Shown: positions 40,408 through 52,980, counted from the first letter of the stretch. The stretch: DNA of 64,000 bases from Paraspadella gotoi (GCA_051294375.1 CM119264.1:21887402-21951401), one strand, 5' to 3'. Notes: generated by a model not told the origin, from the sequence alone. Numbers and translations: made by a program.

Positions 40408-42678
40408 TCAATACAGTACGAGCGCCACAGAAATAGCGACGCCTACAAGGGTGGCCAATTGAGCTTTCACCACAAAACCTTTTGCTGCCGGTATCAACCA
40501 CGGAGGACCCGGGTCCGTTTCTACAGGATTGGCCATACCAGAAGCAGATCTTGCCATCGGTTGAGTGATGCGGTCGCCGACATTTGGCCAATCGGGTAGA
40601 ACGCGCTGCAAGGATCTGGCGGATTTCCTGGCCGCGACCAGCTCCTCCGTCACAGCGGCTGAAGAATCCTTCGACGCTGCCGGAGTTGACTCCTCCGTCG
40701 AATCGACGAGTTCTTCATTGGAATTTTGCGTCGCGCCTTCCGGTTCTTCCACTTCCGGCGCCTCTTTCTCTTCCTCCTCATCCTCATCCACTTCCTCTAC
40801 GTCACCGTCGCTATCACTGTCCTCCTCCTCCTCCTCCTCCGCCACCTCCGCCTGCGTTCCGTCGGTCACGTTGAAAAAGTAGCACTGATGAAAGACCGAC
40901 TGTATCCGTTGCCCCGTTTCCGTCGGTTGGTAATTATAGATGAGCGCGGCGTCTTCGACATCCGGGTTCGCGAACTTGTGACAACTCCGTCGCGTCTCCT
41001 CGACGAAAAACTCGGCCAAATTGAAGGAGACGCGGATGGCCGTGCGGGAGTGGTTGATGCCGCGGCTCAACCGGCGCGCCCACTCGAAGATGTTCTTCTC
41101 GGGGTGGAATTGAGTGCCTGCAGGGACGGGCAAAGAGAAACTGAGTGAAAGAATTCTGAAAGACGGACTACAACCAATAGTATAGGTAACATGGCATGGT
41201 GAAGGGGATGGGGAAGGGAGCCATCAAGCGTAAGAGGAATACTTGAAAACTAATCAGTTTTTAACAGTTAAGTTTTAACAGTTAAGGTTACAGATCTGAC
41301 TAACTGAGAAAAGCAGCCTGTAAAAATAATTGATGTGACCCCACGGCCAACGACAATTTAAGAAAACAAAAGATCATGATAACGAACCATAAAAAGGATA
41401 ACGCTTTCCCTCGATGATGTCGACGATCTCTTTGTTATCGCCGTCTACGGACGTCGCCACGATCTTGAACACTTCTTTCACCCTCTCGTTCTTATCGAAG
41501 TTTTCCCGCCACATGCCCCACTTGTGAAAGTGAGCCGCGTAGTCTTCCGAAGTCATCGTCCGCAAGGAACTCGCCGTCAAGCCCGCCGGAGACGTCAAGA
41601 GGCGACTTTCCACGCCGGGCACGAACTTGGTCTTCATGGCGCGATTCTGCGTCGCGTTGCATCTGCGAAAAATGGTGTTTTCGGAGGTGTTGCGGATGCT
41701 ATTTTTTACTTTAAATCGGATAAATATTTGAACATCGCTTTTTTTGTGAGTAAAAGTCAAACCTGTCATTTCATTATCTCACCTGTCCAAGTTCTTCTTT
41801 TCCTCAGACAGCACCAGCAGCTGCTCGAACCCCAGACAAGTTCCCCAGATCGGGAAATAGTCGCCGCTTTCGTCAAAAGCGTTTTTCGATCTTCGGAAAA
41901 ACCATCTCGCCGCGTTTGCGTAGCCACTCTCCAGCAGGTTTTGCCCGCCACCTGCCGAGCGAATAGATGTATGAAACTTTGTTTTATAAAATATGTATAA
42001 TAAATACGTTCGTTCGTTCGTTCGTTCGTTCGTTCGTTCGTTCGTTCGTTCGTTCGTTCGTTCGTTCGTTCGTTCGTTCTTTCGTTCTTTCGTTCTTTCT
42101 TTCTTTCTTTCTTTCTTCCTGCTTCCGTTGTTCTTTTTTTCTTTAAAAATATATTTGATCAGTCGTAAGCGTCCTCTAAAAAAAATTTTACGTCTTGTGA
42201 AAAACCTTTGCTTGGAAAAAGACACAAAAGAACACTTCTTCGGTCATCGCCTTTTATGCTCATACCGAAACCCATATATAAAGAGTCTCGAGCGCCCCAG
42301 AGTAAGAAAAACGGAATATTATGCAAATCTTTGCGGTGTCTCCCCCCCGCCTTATACTTTTCTCTCTTTCCCGAATTATGGGATTTTTATATGAGAAAAT
42401 CCAATCCGCAGCGCCGGTCCATGCTGGAACTACCGCAGCCGTTACCACCACTACCACAATCACCACCTCCACCACCAGCAACCCCATACCGGCAAGCTCT
42501 GCCGACGTCGCTACCGAAAACCACCGACGCCGCCTGCCGTATTCCCATATCGCGGTAGCAGCTCCCAATTATTCTTGTGGCCCCGAGATGGAGGAAAAAA
42601 GGGGAAAAATTGGAAAGGAACGAAAAAGAAGAAAAGTAATGGATAGATACTAGATAGATAGATAGAAAGAACGAAAAA

Positions 42679-42721
<43 letters not shown>

Positions 42722-42795
42722 TAAGAAAGAATATGAATAATAAGAAAGACGAAGGTCGAAAAATGGCAAAAATGGTAAATGGAGGGAGGTAGATC

Positions 42796-42879
<84 letters not shown>

Positions 42880-44505
42880 AGAGAGAGAAGGGAACGTTCA
42901 CCTGGAAACAAAATTCCATTGAGCGAAGAGAACAAGTCTTCGTAGTAAGATTCTGTCTGGTTGATTTTGACTGGCACCACCCGTGCTCCGGCCGCTTCTA
43001 GCCATTTCACATAGGAAGCTATTTTGAGGCCAGGAGTGAGACAATTCGCGGATGTCAAAATACGGGAATGGGAAAAAGCACAAATTATGTTAACTAAAGA
43101 TGAATCATGAAGCAAAAATAATTTTAAATTAAACGACTGACCTGCGAAATATTGATCTCCGAAGTTTTTTCTCTTTCCTTTTGACGCCTGAGCCAAAACG
43201 CCGATCACGGGCCGCTCATTGTAACAACCTATCGACAATAAATATCCGATGGTTCACACAAAGGTTTATTTTGTTAATTATTCACTGAAAAAAATTACAA
43301 ACATCGTTTTTTTTCTCCCTTATTCGATAAAATCTTTACTTGTCAGGGTTTCCAATTAATTGGAATTGATTTCTGTATCTCACCGGTATCAGTTGTTTGT
43401 TGTGAGACTGCGTTCCGAACGCTGATAAGTGAAAGCCTAAGAAAAACCAATTATGGTGATGATATTTACAAAGATATAAAACTAGAAAATTGCAATTAAT
43501 AAAAGAGATAAATAAGATACAATAAAATAACAAATAAAATAAAATTTTATGTAGATTTTTAGTTAAATTTCACCTTTTTTTAGTTTTAATGTCACCCTAT
43601 TTAATGGGATTGTTAGAGAATGGACATTGGACATTAAGGCGTAGTAAAATTTCTCAATTTAACTTTAAATTAAATTCTAAAAGTGAGGAACGAACAACAT
43701 TATATTAATGAACATTTATGTAATCAAAAAATTCATAATAAATTTTACAATTTACGCAGTAGGCCATATTTATACTAGTACTAAACCAATAAATGTTAAA
43801 ATTTCAAAACAGTTTTTTCTAAGATTTTTTTGCAGATTTGGATTCGTCATAAAAAGTTGGTAAAAAGAAATATAACTCTTTTTGAAAAATTCCTTCATTA
43901 AGTGGGTCAAAAATTAGAAAAGCTATATTTTAAGCTGAAAATTAACTTTTTATATATTAATATAGTTTTTATAATTTTTAACCCACTTAATGAAAGAATT
44001 TTTAAAAATGATTTATATTTTCTTTTATCAACTTTTGACGAGGAATTCAAATCTGCAATCAAAATTAAGAAAAGCTTATTTTGAAATTTTTCAATTTTAT
44101 AAGGATAGTACTATATATAAATATAGCCTACTGCGAAAATTAAAAAAACATAAAATTAATTTTTTTACAAATTAATGTTCACTGATGGTATGTTGTTCAT
44201 AATTGACTTTTAGAATTTTCGTATGTAACTTTCACTACGCCTTATTGGACATACAATTGATATTTATAGTATAACATATAAAACAATAAGCACGATAGGA
44301 AAAGCTCGGCTTCGGACGTTAAATTGTAATATCGGTTGCAGCTTTCTTTTTTAAAAAAAATATGTTAATCAAAAAATAGGTGAGAACTCAATTATTGCAC
44401 CAATCACTCGAGAAAACGTTTGCGTTTTCGTGAGCTCTCTCCAATTTTATAAAGATATAATACTCACGTTAATAAAAAACGCAGAAAAAGGGGCAAAATC
44501 TCCAT
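40408..44505 (-). CDS. Gamma-glutamyl hydrolase with acidic, anchored C-terminal extension
   Basis: Class I glutamine-amidotransferase-fold peptidase (C26) that trims poly-gamma-glutamate from folates and antifolates, in lysosomes or secreted. Seven minus-strand exons: 44505-44468, 43436-43384, 43228-43142, 43018-42902, 41951-41783, 41662-41388, 41117-40408; all phases agree, giving 482 residues. Start ATG 44505 encodes a signal peptide ([19 protein letters not shown]). Core motifs: [36 protein letters not shown], catalytic Cys137 in [14 protein letters not shown], and catalytic His251 in QFHPEKN, 114 residues apart (110 in human). The normal family end is near residue 330; here about 150 more residues follow: Glu/Asp-rich 337-374, Ser/Thr-rich to 420, and a hydrophobic last 18 residues ([18 protein letters not shown]), suggesting a C-terminal membrane anchor or GPI signal. 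Confidence 0.93.
42006..42115. repeat. (TTCG)n then (TTTC)n microsatellite in a hydrolase intron
   Basis: About 18 TTCG units (TTCG/CGAA) grading into TTCTTTCG and TTTC units. CpG-containing tetranucleotide; in the intron between exons 5 and 4. Confidence 0.95.
42665..42890. repeat. (GAAA)n and (GA)n microsatellites in the same intron
   Basis: GAAA units at about 42665-42730 and GA units at about 42798-42890, ending just before the donor side of exon 4. Confidence 0.95.
43622..44255. mobile_element. Large imperfect palindrome (fold-back MITE) in hydrolase intron 1
   Basis: GGACATTAAGGCGTAGT at the left and ACTACGCCTTATTGGACAT at the right are the ends of arms of about 300 bp that remain recognisably complementary to the centre near 43945 (for example TTCATTAAGTGGGTCAAAAA against TTTTTAACCCACTTAATGAA). 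No coding frame. A diverged fold-back transposon copy. Confidence 0.8.
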
Positions 44506-45238
44506 TTTGCTTGCGTTTCACCTCACTAAGAATAATTCCAATGATTCATCTAATTAAATTAAACGTAGAAGTCAAAAGTTAAAAGTTCAGAAAATGAAAG
44601 TTCATTGACGAAAAAGTGAGTGATGATGCCGAGTAAAGGAAAAAAAGAAAAAAAAACAGTGGCTGCGCAAATACATGTAAATCACTTTTAAGGGCTTAAT
44701 CTAAACTATTACTGCAGCAGTAATATCATTTTGATACTTGCAAAAATATTTCATAAATTAAAACAATACTATTTTTGTTTTTCGATAATTGATATATGAT
44801 TAAAATGCTTTGATCAAGACATAGAATAAGAAATAAAATAAAATAAAATAAAATAGAAAAAAAATTGTACAATTTTGGGGGGAAAAACGAAATGTTTACT
44901 TAAGAATTAAGATTAACTTTGAAGAGTGAAATGAAAACTGTTGGAATGGGATTGGCATATTAAAGAGCTTTCAAAATAACATGTGCATATCGAAATACTA
45001 AACGCTCTTTAAAAAATATATAATTATCTTGTAAATTTTTTCCTCCAATATTACGTATATGTATAGTTCAAAAATGTATTAAAAAAGTCGAAAATCTGCT
45101 CTTAAAACATTTTAAAACTTTTTCGGCTACTTATGTTTTCAATATTTTTTTTGGCCGGGTCTGCGGTCCTATTTTTTATGTCTTAAATCACTTTAAGAAG
45201 CAGTAATAACTTAAGTTTTCCTTATCTCAGTTTACATA
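44506..45238. other. AT-rich spacer upstream of the hydrolase
   Basis: Would contain the hydrolase promoter, but no TATA or CCAAT element stands out. Confidence 0.4.
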
Positions 45239-45577
45239 CAGGGGTGGGACCCTATATCGAGACAAAACTTAACGTCCTGCCCTGTCTGAACGATCTGAGA
45301 TACAATAATAAAATGAGAAGCAAAAGTTTTTTTGCTGATGAACGATTGGCGGATTTTAGTCCACCATAGTTCAAACATTTTTATGTCAAACCGCGCGGAG
45401 AAAACCGAGCAGTTGTCTTTGCTGCATCACAAAAAGTATAATATCAAAGAATTTCAAAACAATTAATATATCGTCAAAAAGCTAAGAGAGAGAATATTTA
45501 TTCCGATTTTAAAAATCATTAAAGGTTTTTGATTCATGATTTTTGAAATTTTGTCTCGATATAGGGTCCCACCCCTG
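45239..45577. mobile_element. 339-bp MITE, TA-flanked
   Basis: Perfect or near-perfect inverted ends CAGGGGTGGGACCCTATATC / GATATAGGGTCCCACCCCTG, continuing GAGACAAAA, flanked by TA (45237-45238, 45578-45579). No transposase. Confidence 0.85.
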
Positions 45578-46020
45578 TACGTAACTGCCTTTTTACTTAC
45601 CTTTGTCGTAATGTCGTAGTTAAGTCAAATTTGTGAAAGTGGAAATAATTTTTTCCCCAAATATGTCCACATTTTAAAATCATTTATCTCCAAATTTAGG
45701 GTCACGGTTAATTATTTTATTAAATTAGTGGTCCACACTGGCCCTCCAATCGCTCTTTACCGCTTCTATTATTTGCGATCATATTCATTTATAAATTCTT
45801 AATATTAGATCTTGGAAAAAACGAAAGAGTCGTAATAAATATATTTTTTCAAGAAATCGGACCCTCTCTGAGTCAAACAGGTTTAACGCATTAAAACAAG
45901 CCTGAGACTACCATTTGAAAATCGATAAATTTCCGGTTTTTCGCGTTTTCTATCCAAAAAAATTGTTTTACCCCGTGATCCAAATCGACTGATACAAAAG
46001 AAAAATTAATTACATGTATA

Positions 46021-46480
46021 CTACCCCGTGAGCCAAATCGATTGACATGAAGTAAAAATTAATGATAATACATGATTAATAATGATTAATAATTATACAT
46101 GACCTACCAAATTTTTTTATACCATTTGATTAAAAAATCATTGACGTTTTTGAAATGCGCAAAATATTGATTAAAATGGGTTTAAAACATGCTTAAAATA
46201 CCTTCTGAACATGTTGGGACAAACTCATCATCACAGAAAAAATTATCCCTCATCAAGCAAAATATGTTTTTGATTAAAGATGATTCAATTTCTTACCACC
46301 TTTTCTGGAAAATAGATTTTAAGTTGTTTTAACAAAATGATGATTAATTAAAATAAAATTTATACATAAAAAACATCAAGAATTTATCTACCAAACAAAA
46401 ATATCTAATTGAGTCTATCTCAATACAGTAAAATACGGCATTGGCTTATTTTGTATCATTGGATTTGGCTCACGGGATAG
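46021..46480. mobile_element. 460-bp MITE, TA-flanked
   Basis: Inverted ends CTACCCCGTGAGCCAAATCG and, at the right, GGATTTGGCTCACGGGATAG; flanked by TA (46019-46020, 46481-46482). A second, partial copy of the left end (CCCCGTGATCCAAATCGA) sits at about 45971. No transposase. Confidence 0.75.
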
Positions 46481-47053
46481 TATTGAGAGTTAAGACTTAT
46501 AAGCGCCTCTCTGCCCTTCCTCGTTAAGTGGGTCAAATCAACTGGTCAGTTTGATGAAAGAGTGAGGTAAAGAAAGAAAGCTTCATCGCCAAACAGGTTT
46601 GAGTCTATAACCAATAGCGCAAGGGTAACATTAAAAAATTATAAAAAAATATAAAAAATTCGATAAAATTATATGATTTTAGTTTATATTATTATCATAT
46701 TTTTTAAATCAATTTTAACCTTGACATACGATTCTTTCAGAATGTAAATTAATTTATTCTTTATTTCATTTTTATTTTTTATTTTTTTCATTGTTTTTAT
46801 TAGCCTGCGGTTCGTCAATTGTCCAGCCCGTCAGTCTGTAAATTTGACACCACATCGTTAGAACTAAACTATCTGTTCAGGTTGAAATATTTACATTTAT
46901 GTCATGACTTTTTAATTTTTTGGCGCGAAAGATAATCGTTCATTCATTTTTAAGGTTGTTTCGACGTGAGTTTGTTTTGCAAGACTTTGAAATTGTAATC
47001 AATCATCGTTCGTCTCTTTTACACTGAGTTGCGTTTTTTTGCTTGCCAACATT

Positions 47054-47072
47054 TGGAAAACGATCGAGAGAT

Positions 47073-47117
<45 letters not shown>

Positions 47118-47159
47118 AAAATTGAGAACTCTCTCTCTCTCTCTCCCGATCGTTTTCCA
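47054..47159. repeat. Hairpin built from (GA)n and (CT)n arms
   Basis: TGGAAAACGATCG at 47054 and CGATCGTTTTCCA ending at 47159 bracket a (GA)n arm and a (CT)n arm. Confidence 0.8.
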
Positions 47160-47384
47160 CATACCTTTTTTGTGCCATTGATTTTTCCATTGCGCGTGAA
47201 TCTTGGCCCCGATTCTTGGTGCATCAACAAAATCTGTAAAAGCTCAAATTGATTGTAAGTTCATTAACGAATGACTCTCACGTGGTTACTTCGTATTTGC
47301 GAGTTTTATATAGCAGACAAGAAAGGGAAAGAAAAGGGGAAAAAAAAGAAAACCCGAGAAAATAAATGATTATGAAAGAAAGGG

Positions 47385-47495
47385 TGAGAGGGGGAGAGAG
47401 ATAAATAGAAAAAGAGAGAGATAGAAAGAGAAAGAGAGAAAGAGAAAGACAGAGAGAGAAAGAGAGAAAGAGACAAAGAGAGAGAGAGAGAGATA
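47385..47495. repeat. GA-rich simple repeat
   Basis: GAGA/GAAA mixture on the plus strand. Confidence 0.85.
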
Positions 47496-47683
47496 ATATT
47501 TCATATTTGAGTTCTCAATACATTGCTTAGCTAAGCAGAACATTTTTACATTGAAAAATAGAAATATTCTTCCTCTCGTCCTTCGATAAAGCTATCCACC
47601 ATTAACTTACTCATAAGTAAATCAATGTTTAAAAATAAAAATATGATTATCTTCAAATCACACACGACCGTCTCGACTTTCGC

Positions 47684-48342
47684 TCAACGAATGATGCAGC
47701 AGTCCAGCGCATCCGCCCACCCGGGGTTTTCTTTCCTCGCCTCCTCGTAGACCTCGCGAAAGAAGCGGATGGGCGCGTCTCTGAATTTGAAGCGAAAAGG
47801 AAATCCGTTCAGTTCGTCGATGAAAGCGGCGCGGGCGAAGCGGCATAAGCGGCGCAACAGGCGGAATTCATCCGCGCCGCTGTCGCCGCTGCTGCCGCCG
47901 CATCCACTGCCGCCGCCGATTCGCTCCTCCGGCAGTTTAAATATCAGCGGATCCTTGTAAATCTCTCCGGCCATATGGTGGTCGAGGCAATGCATCGCTG
48001 TCCCCAGAAACAGCGCCTCCGCGTCAACGCCGACGAATGTAGACCGGAAGTCGGGGAAGCGCCGGAGGAAGACGCTCTTAACTCGGAGGACGAAGGCATG
48101 GTAGGACGAGTAGGGGACCAACTGCGGGCAGACGTCTAGTAAAGGCGCTCCTACAGTCGTAATCCATGCCCTGAGGCAGAGGAATCGGGGTCCGGATGCA
48201 GTTATTAGTTGGATAGATAAATTTTAAGAGAAAGAGAGAGAGAGAGGAAGAGATGTAATCAGGAGAAGGAAAGAGAGATAGTCAAAGAGAGATAAACAAA
48301 AAAAGAAAGAAGTAAAGAGAGAAAGATAGAGAGAAAGAGAGC

Positions 48343-48374
<32 letters not shown>

Positions 48375-48430
48375 AGAAAAGAAAGAAAGAAAGAAAGAAA
48401 GAAAAGAAAGAAAGAAAGAAAGAAAGAAAG

Positions 48431-48461
<31 letters not shown>

Positions 48462-49293
48462 CCCACCTAACGGCCTCCAAGGATCCTTTCGGCAACGGAA
48501 AAATCTTCATTCGATCGAAATTCTCGAGCTGCTTGAGGAATCCGGTGTAGCCGTAGTAATTGAAGAGGATCGTGCAGACGTTCATGCGAGCGAGGAATTC
48601 GTCGGCCTCGTCCACTGTAATGGCGTGATTGCTAGCCGCGTGAATGTTCACATGGATGTGAAAGAACAAGTGAGCGTTGAGAAGAAGAAAAGCGTTTTCG
48701 GCAGAGAGGAATCTCTCGCCAAGTCGGCAATCGAGAAGGGCGTGTCCGTCCGGCCGGGGACCCTCGACGGGATCGTGGTTGAGTCGGACGCGAATCGTCA
48801 ATTCGCTCGTGATGAGACGGACGCCCTCGCCGTCGTTGACAATGTGAACGAACTCGGGCACATGGAAGACGGCGATGACGAGGTCAGCTCCATTTTTCTC
48901 GACGCGCTCCAATCGGGTCACGCAACTCGCCAAGCTGCACCCGAGAACCAACTGAGCGCACAAGGAGTCGTAATCCGGCGTCGCCGGCCAGCGTCCCCAG
49001 CGGCGGCCGAGGTGGAGACGGAGCGCGAGCCGCGCCAGTCGGACCGCCCATTGGCAGCGAGCGATTAGACCGACGAAGGAAGAGGCCCAGAGGAATTCAA
49101 AGAAACTCAAGCGGACGTGGTCAGAGACGAGCGGAGTCGAGGACCGCGAGAGGGGCCGCGTCTCCGGGTTCGACGGCGACGATGGGTGACGTCGCGTCAC
49201 TCGCCACCGGAAGTCGCGGCGCCAGAGAAAAGCGACGTTAGCGACGTAGGCGGCGAGGAGGAAAGATAGAAAAAGGAAGAGAGCCTGGAGCAT
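47684..49293 (-). CDS. Membrane-anchored histidine-rich protein, unknown function
   Basis: Two minus-strand exons, 49293-48467 and 48170-47684, phase 2, GT-AG, total 437 residues; I do not recognise the family. Seen: an uncleaved-looking hydrophobic N-terminus (residues 3-23) followed by basic residues (WRRDFRWRVTRR), so probably a single-pass or signal-anchored protein with the bulk on one side. A histidine cluster HLFFHIHVNIHAASNH (His208, 212, 214, 218, 223) and a second one, HCLDHH (His336, 340, 341), suggest a metal site, though this is inference. A Gly/Ser linker (about 361-376) encoded by GGC/AGC repeats precedes a basic-aromatic C-terminus (PIRFFREVYEEARKENP). The intervening 296-bp intron is mostly purine simple repeat. 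ATG 49293 is the first in frame and gives the hydrophobic start. The antisense frame 48625-49068 is a shadow. Confidence 0.75.
48228..48460. repeat. GA/GAAA repeat with poly(A) run in an intron
   Basis: GAAA units followed by about 30 A on the plus strand, directly against the donor (48466-48465) of the minus-strand gene. Confidence 0.95.
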
Positions 49294-51680
49294 TCTCAGG
49301 GTTTACTTAGTAGTTTTACCTACGTACAATACGAAAACTCAATTAATATTAACAGTAATACACGGATTTCAAATGGGAGTTAAAACTTATAAAAAATAAA
49401 GATTTTAGCTTTGAAATATACTTGGAAAAGAACAATGATCTGGCAAGAGCCTGTTGCCTAACTAATCGTTGAAATATATTAAAGAAAATTTTTTGCATGC
49501 TCCCAAGACATTATACTAACTAATAAATGTAAAAAAATTAAAATTTATATCTCTTTTTTTTCACAATGAGTTTAAAATTAAATTATCAAATAAGAGGGAA
49601 AAAAGTTGCAAAAAAAAACTGCTGGAAGGCAAGCGCAACAGTTGCTATAAAGTGAAGTATTATCAATTTGTTTTATCGGAACATAAACGTCAGGGAATTT
49701 TCTAACTAATGAAATGAACAAATATTTATCACATTCGGTCATTTCAGAGTTATAACAATTCTTTTCATTTCACTCCTATGTGATATAATTGGTTTTTGAA
49801 AAGAAAAAGATTTCACGGTCAAAGCTTTAATTAGGGTTTAATGGTGACTGGTGACTAGTGAATGGTGACTGGATCGAAAGAAAATAGGAAATAGGAAAAT
49901 AATTGATTGAAACGGGATTTATGTTAGGATTTTACAATAATATCAAATCATGGTCATTATGATTATTTTCCTATCGCGATTATTTCATGTGAAAAGCTCA
50001 CATCTTGAGCTGAGAGAAAAAAAGTTAGATAATCCCAGGTTTTTTTGGTGTGAAGTCCAGTTTTTTTCGTGTAGCGACATAGACTGACAGCGGGAGAATT
50101 CGCTTTAAAGTGGGAAAGATTAAGCCAAATTATCCGGCGAGTCGCTGCGGGTCTACGAAAAGAAACCCGTTTATAAACTTAATCTCAAAAAGTCGGTAAA
50201 GCTTAAAAAACTACCTGAAGGGAAATGCAAGAAGCTTGCTTACTGACTTATAAAATACTCTATAAAATTCCCTGATTAGTGATCAGTTAAGGCATAAACT
50301 GATATGTCTTCCTTCTTACTCTTTTCATTATAAGAGCTACTCTATGCTGTCAGACATCTAGAAATTCAATGCGGTATAATTCATGTAATAATGATTCCTT
50401 TTCTTTATTATCTAGGAGAAAGGTCAGGGATCAAAAAACGCTTGTTTAGTCTCATGGCCACATAGAATAATTTCCTTTATATCAAATAATTTGCCTAAAA
50501 AGTGATTTTTTTAGTTCATAGTTTACGAATTATAAGACATTTATTGTACAATATATTTTAGTCACGTGATCATATTGTAATGCGTGCACAAATGAACACA
50601 ATACAGTCACTGCGGCGCAACACATCTTGTTTTTTTATGATTTAAAAAAAAATGGCGAATGCGGCTCTAAATTATTGATTCCTTCATCAGTGGCGACGGC
50701 GAATCTCTAAAGTTTTAGGACTTCCCGGGTGGTCTGTCAGTTATCACTACTGGTTTTTCTTCTTTTTTCCACGTGTTAAGTTTATCGGTGACTCTATTCT
50801 GATCCGTGTTTCTCTCCATTTCTCTTTCTGTCTCTCCATCTCTCTCTCTTTCTCTCTGCCTATACCTGTATTGTTTAACTAATAAATTAATATTAAAAGT
50901 AAAAAATTTGAAAATTTAAATTTCGGGGACCTTCCGCCAGAGATCTCCTATATATGTAATATGTATGCATGTATTTTTAGCAGGAAATTTCATTTAGAAT
51001 TTTCCTTTTAAAGTTAATATTTAATGGCCACGCTTATTTCAATACAATTTTTCAGCCGCACCAATTACTCTAATCAAAACAATCAAAACAGGCAAGCTTC
51101 AAGCAATCACCGTCAAATAACTTACGCAAGCTCGTGTCGTGAGAAACGCTCTAGACATTCCTCTCACGCCAACGATAAAGATAAACTCACCCACGGCCTC
51201 ACCCGACTCCCCCCTTCGGAGTTCCTCCACTCGAGCCCGACCCAAGAGATAATCTAGGGACGAACCTCCGCCCAAATCAGCAAGTTCCTTCTCCTTTCTC
51301 GCCTTCGAAATTTATGTGACAATTTTATTGGATTCTCCTCCGCGGAACCTGGTTCCACTTTTCCTGGTTCCACTTTTCTGTTCCACTTTAACTTTCCCCA
51401 GTTTTCCTCCCTTTGGTTTCCCATGGAATTCTCGGGTCGGCTTGTCCCTATCACGGTTCTATACTCGCGAAATATTGTTCGTTCTTTTATTAAGTACAAA
51501 CTTTTCCCTTTGGCCAAAATGCTCCCGATCTCATCGTTACACTTTCAAAACTGGTTCCTCGATTCCCGATCGAGCGGATCCCGGTTCCGATTACATTTTT
51601 GGATCTCTTCTCGTCGGAGTCCGAATTTCACTCCGGCCTTAATTTGCGAAGAAAATTCCCTCAAGGTGAAGGCGGAATAG
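49294..51680. other. AT-rich intergenic DNA
   Basis: No gene recognised. Frames at 51024-51680 lack splice signals and protein-like composition. Confidence 0.5.
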
Positions 51681-51688
51681 GGAGAAAT

Positions 51689-51689
51689 T

Positions 51690-51729
<40 letters not shown>

Positions 51730-52062
51730 GAGAGAGAGAGAGAAGTCCAGTTACAAAGATAGAAAGACCGGCAATCGAAAAATTAAAGAGGAAGATAAGC
51801 AAAAAGAAAAAGGAAAAAAATATATAATATTAAATAAAAAAAGGACAGAAAAATTCAAGATGGATGATAAACGATGAAACAAATCAATGATGAATGACAA
51901 CAAGAATTGGAAATTATGATACCTCGAGAAAGATATATGAATTGCCTGCGATTCAAGAATTCGAACTCGTTGTATGTTTTTTTTATGTATGCATGTATGT
52001 ATGTATGTATATTCGTATGTATGGATGTATGTATGTATGTATGTATGTATGTATGTATGCTG
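51689..52062. repeat. (GA)n and (ATGT)n microsatellites
   Basis: (GA)n at about 51689-51743 and GTAT/ATGT units at about 51985-52059. Confidence 0.9.
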
Positions 52063-52829
52063 ACCTAGCATCCCTCTATTCACACAATTGTGGATGAAAA
52101 AACTGGATATAAGCGGATGAATGGATAAGTTAATAGAATCGAGTCCGAAGTTTCGCCCAATCAGTGGCGTGTAGAAAAACGGTGGGCCCCTCCACTTTTT
52201 TTTTCCTTGTCCCGGGCTCCCAGAAAATCAAGCTCATGCCACCACTTTACAATTTACTTAGCAACTTAGTAAGAATAAAGTTTGGTTGCCTTTAAAAATC
52301 ACACAATATTGACACATGTTTAGGTTTTAAGATTTCCTACTGATACAGACATTTTTGACATCATAAATTTCAAAGAGAAATCTTATATCATCAAATAATC
52401 ACTTTGTACTTTTTTATAGGGTTCCAATGATCTCTTCTACCCTCCTTCCTAAGAATAGTCCAACCCAGAATTCATTTGCCCTCTCCTCAACCACAGTTTG
52501 CCCGCTGCGCGAAACGAACCCAGGATCCAACATCGACAGATCGCCCCAATGGTCCTAACAGCCCCAATCTTTCCAACTATCCCAACCGCCTCATACGCCA
52601 AACGAGCCCAACTGACCTTAAAACCTCCCCATTGTCCCCAACCGCTCCAACGGCCCCAATCACCCCCACCGGGCTAAATCAGAGAGCGAGAACCCAATGA
52701 CCCCATTTTTCCTTCTGAATCTTCGCTGATGACGACGATTTGCGAAAAACAGAGGAGACCAGACCGCACTCCGCCCCGTTGTAACCGGAACTCGTAAATC
52801 GAGGTTGTCTGGTCGGCGTCAAAATAAAG
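52063..52829. other. Spacer with a degenerate C-rich repeat
   Basis: CCCCAA-type units recur irregularly at about 52540-52690; the proline/threonine-rich frame there is a by-product of the repeat. Confidence 0.4.
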
Positions 52830-52918
52830 TCTCTCTTTCTTTCTTTCTTTCTTTCTTTCTTTTCTTTCTTTCTTTCTTTCTTCTTCTTTCTTCTTCTTTC
52901 TTTCTTTCTTTCTTTCTT

Positions 52919-52979
<61 letters not shown>

Positions 52980-52980
52980 C
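52830..52980. repeat. (CTTT)n then (CT)n microsatellite
   Basis: CTTT/CTT units to about 52920, then CT units. Confidence 0.95.

Noticed and set aside
42006-42115. Possible CRISPR-like array
   Set aside because: A simple TTCG/TTTC microsatellite without spacers, in a spliced animal gene.
42387-43238. 283-codon minus-strand open frame
   Set aside because: It reads through hydrolase exons 3 and 4, their donors and a (GA)n/(GAAA)n intron; the spliced gene explains the sequence better.
48625-49068. 147-codon plus-strand frame
   Set aside because: Antisense shadow of the GC-rich first exon of the minus-strand histidine-rich gene.
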